The position numbers were made by a program, and so were the translations under genes. Under the pieces are notes generated by a model, which did no database searches, was not told where the DNA came from, and was given only the letters and a program-made list of their open reading frames with translations. 64,000 bases of DNA from Vitellaria paradoxa (taxonomy: Eukaryota > Streptophyta > Magnoliopsida > Ericales > Sapotaceae): assembly GCA_019916065.1 (NCBI GenBank), contig CM034238.1, positions 33,365,176-33,429,175 on the forward strand, given 5' to 3'. Shown here one piece after another: positions 61,829 through 64,000 of this stretch. Each line of letters opens with the position of its first letter. The first letter of the stretch is position 1.

Positions 61829-62164
61829 CTGCAGGTAATATGAAGATATGTCAACAATTACAAGATACTAAGGCTCTATTAATTTACAGAAAATAATGCA
61901 GAATGAGCCACCAGAAGAGCACTAATTGGATTAGAGCTAAAAGCATAAGAGTCCTTCTCTGAATAAAATAATTGATACTTTTCCATTAATCAGAAATTCT
62001 AATAAATAAAAGGACAACTCAGTGCACAAGTCTCCCGCATTGCGGGATCTAGGGAGAGTCAGAAATAGACAGCCTTCTCACTGCAAATAAAGAGACTAAT
62101 TCCAAAATTCAAACTCTTGACCCCTCTGTCACAACGGAACAAGCTTACTACTGCTCCAAAGACA

Positions 62165-62655
62165 AAAATTCCAATAAACACCAAGGGAAAAAAAATGAGA
62201 AGAGGATGGAGGCAGTTGGATTGATTTTTTGAAAAAAAAAATGAGTGGTACAACCATAAATAGAAAGACAAAATCCATACTAGGAATCTAAGGGCACTTA
62301 TTGAAAGTAATGCGCTTGTTCCAAACACACCAACACTCATATTTTTTTAGAATTGTTGTGTTCGCCTATCTGTGTCGTATCTGTGTCTAAAAATATATTT
62401 CAAAGCTTTGTATTAAGCAAACATTTCCATAAATACCACGAAAAAATGAGAACCAGAGGGGAGGTGGTTGGATTGATTTTTTTAACAGATATAAAATATG
62501 AGCAGTTTAAACATAAATAGAAAGACCAAATCCATAATAAGAAACTATGGACACTTCTAAGAAGGTGATGTGTATGCAACATACACCAACACTCCTTGTT
62601 CTTTTTTTAAATTGTTGTGTTCACCTGTACGTGTTGTTTATGTGTTTTTGTTGGA
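62165..62655. repeat. Diverged tandem duplication, unit about 257 bp
   Basis: Copies starting near 62165 and 62423 share GTTGGATTGATTTTTT, CATAAATAGAAAGAC, CACCAACACTC and AATTGTTGTGTTC in the same order. Lies in the intron upstream of visible exon 1. Confidence 0.75.
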
Positions 62656-63621
62656 TATTAGAGGAACACAAGGTACATCTATGTGGGAAGGCATTCGGAT
62701 GGAACGGGTAGCTATAGCAAGATTTATTCGGTTTGATGTGTGTAGGGGTGATGGAATTAAATTCAAGAGTCAGTCATGGCTTGCTGACAGAAATTTCCAA
62801 GATATTTTTTTTGGACACTTATTCAATTAGCAAAGGAAAAGGATGCTTCAGTGGCAGATTAATGGTCCTTGACTAGGAGAAGCATATGTTGGAAAATTAG
62901 CTTCATGTAGAAAGATTCAGGATAGGGAGTTCAGTGTTTCATAGATTTACTGTGCTTGTTATACTCTTGTAGAGTTGGGAAGCAATGTCAAAATCTAGAA
63001 TTTTTGAAGTAAAGTAATTCTATAATGTTCTCATGGGCAATAGAGAGGTAGATTTTAAGTGGAGATACATTTGGAATTTTGATGCGCCTCCAAAAATCTT
63101 CTCGTTTATTTGGTGTGTGATTTAACGGAAAATTCATACAATTGATAATCTCAGAAGTAAACAAATGCTGTTTATCAAGAAGGAAAATGAATCCATTGAT
63201 CATTTGCTTATTCACTGTCCATGGACATGTAAGTTGTAAAATTTGACTTAATCTTGTTTTGGTATAAGTAGGGCATTTACATTAAAAGCAAAACAAGTTT
63301 TTTAGGTTTGGTGGGGGGTTAGAATTTTGAAGAGGATGAGAAAAACTTGGAGATTAGTTCCTTTTTGCATTCGGTGGTTTGATTAGGGGGAGAGGGATAG
63401 AAGATCCTTTCAAGACATTGAATTTTCATTGTATAGATTGAAAAGCTCATTTTTATCCATTTTGTTTAGTCGGGGCATGGACTTTAATGGTTACATGTCA
63501 TTTATAGGACACATGGAGGTTTAGAATAGCTCATTGATTGGCTCCTTTTTACATGCAGGTGGTGCCCCCTTGATGCCTATCAATAATGTACTTGATGAAA
63601 AAAATTAAAAAAAAAAAAAAA
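62656..63621 (+). mobile_element. LINE 3' end, plus strand
   Basis: Broken frames read VDFKWRYIWNFDAPPKIFSF, RKIHTIDNLRSKQMLF and KKENESIDHLLIHCPW, the same C-terminal zinc-binding region as the LINE at 20840-23128. An A-rich tail lies at 63599-63621. 5'-truncated, with stops throughout. Confidence 0.88.
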
Positions 63622-64000
63622 ACATAAAAATTGGAAGCTACACAAAAATAAAATTGGGTGCTAGAAACCACCATACCGATTTCCCTCCATGATCTAGGAA
63701 TAATAAAATATAGTCATGGACACAGTGAATCAGCGACACTATCATATGATGGATCTAAATTGTTTTAGCATCTGGGGGAATGTCACAGAAAAGTGGGGGC
63801 TTTGAGGATATTTTCATGACAGTAACTATTCTTAGTATGGATTCATAATTTTAGTACAATTCTTCAGAAAAGTTTGTTTCATAACTATTTCATAACACTC
63901 CCTTCAACCAAATGAAAGGGAAGTAACTGAGAGTTTCCTGCCTTTGGCAGGTCAAAGTATCTCTCCTAGTCAACCAAAAATATTTTTATGCAACTATAAT
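63622..64000. other. NQR: Window end, probable intron of the host gene
   Basis: No feature recognised. No SDR exon (the segment ending LCPE that precedes visible exon 1) is found up to the edge. Confidence 0.5.

Noticed and set aside
1..64000. CRISPR arrays, bacterial operons, prophage or organelle DNA
   Set aside because: No regularly spaced repeats with unique spacers, no ribosome-binding-site-led gene strings, and spliced exons throughout; the content is plant nuclear.

Overview
This is nuclear DNA from a flowering plant, probably a eudicot; the species is not resolved. It is AT-rich and intron-dense. It carries plant-type Ty1/copia, Ty3/gypsy, L1-like LINE and tRNA-derived SINE sequences, and its only host gene is the plant SDR-MDR fusion oxidoreductase known in Arabidopsis as NQR/ARP (At1g49670).

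The host gene runs on the minus strand. Thirteen consecutive coding exons lie between 61828 and 5246. Each has GT-AG borders and they share one open frame of 1311 coding bases (436 residues plus stop). The more N-terminal exons, which should hold most of the SDR domain, lie past the right edge. The gene occupies more than 56.6 kb here because six introns of 5 to 13 kb are filled with transposable elements. No exon is broken.

Layout by coordinate: 1-5040, region 3' of the gene, with a long-inverted-repeat element (45-1590) and a TTA-flanked DNA transposon carrying an internal tandem array (2964-4102). 5246-5494, last two coding exons. 5495-13814, intron with a gag-bearing non-autonomous LTR element (8920-12221) and a SINE. 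13815-18907, four exons separated by smaller introns. 18908-25454, intron with a SINE and a 3.5 kb LINE. 25455-26010, three close exons. 26011-38782, intron with a degenerate chromovirus (26439-31740), a degenerate copia element (about 33370-37675) and a hAT fragment. 38783-38863, exon. 38864-48191, intron with a three-level nest: a gag-type LTR element whose LTR was hit by a copia element (40449-47341), which was hit by another non-autonomous LTR element (41687-43616). 48192-48318, exon. 48319-56493, intron with a LINE remnant and a third copia element (50468-56362) that itself holds a MITE and a solo LTR. 56494-56683, exon. 56684-61740, intron with another gag-type LTR element (57431-59405). 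61741-61828, first visible exon. Beyond that lie a duplicated segment and a LINE 3' end.

No autonomous element looks intact; every pol gene seen carries stops, frameshifts or lost catalytic residues. The most unusual material is a set of short LTR elements (three complete, one partial). They have different LTR bodies but share TGATG...CATCA ends, an initiator-Met-type primer site, Ty3-type gag remnants or an acidic ORF, and a shared tail just before the 3' LTR.
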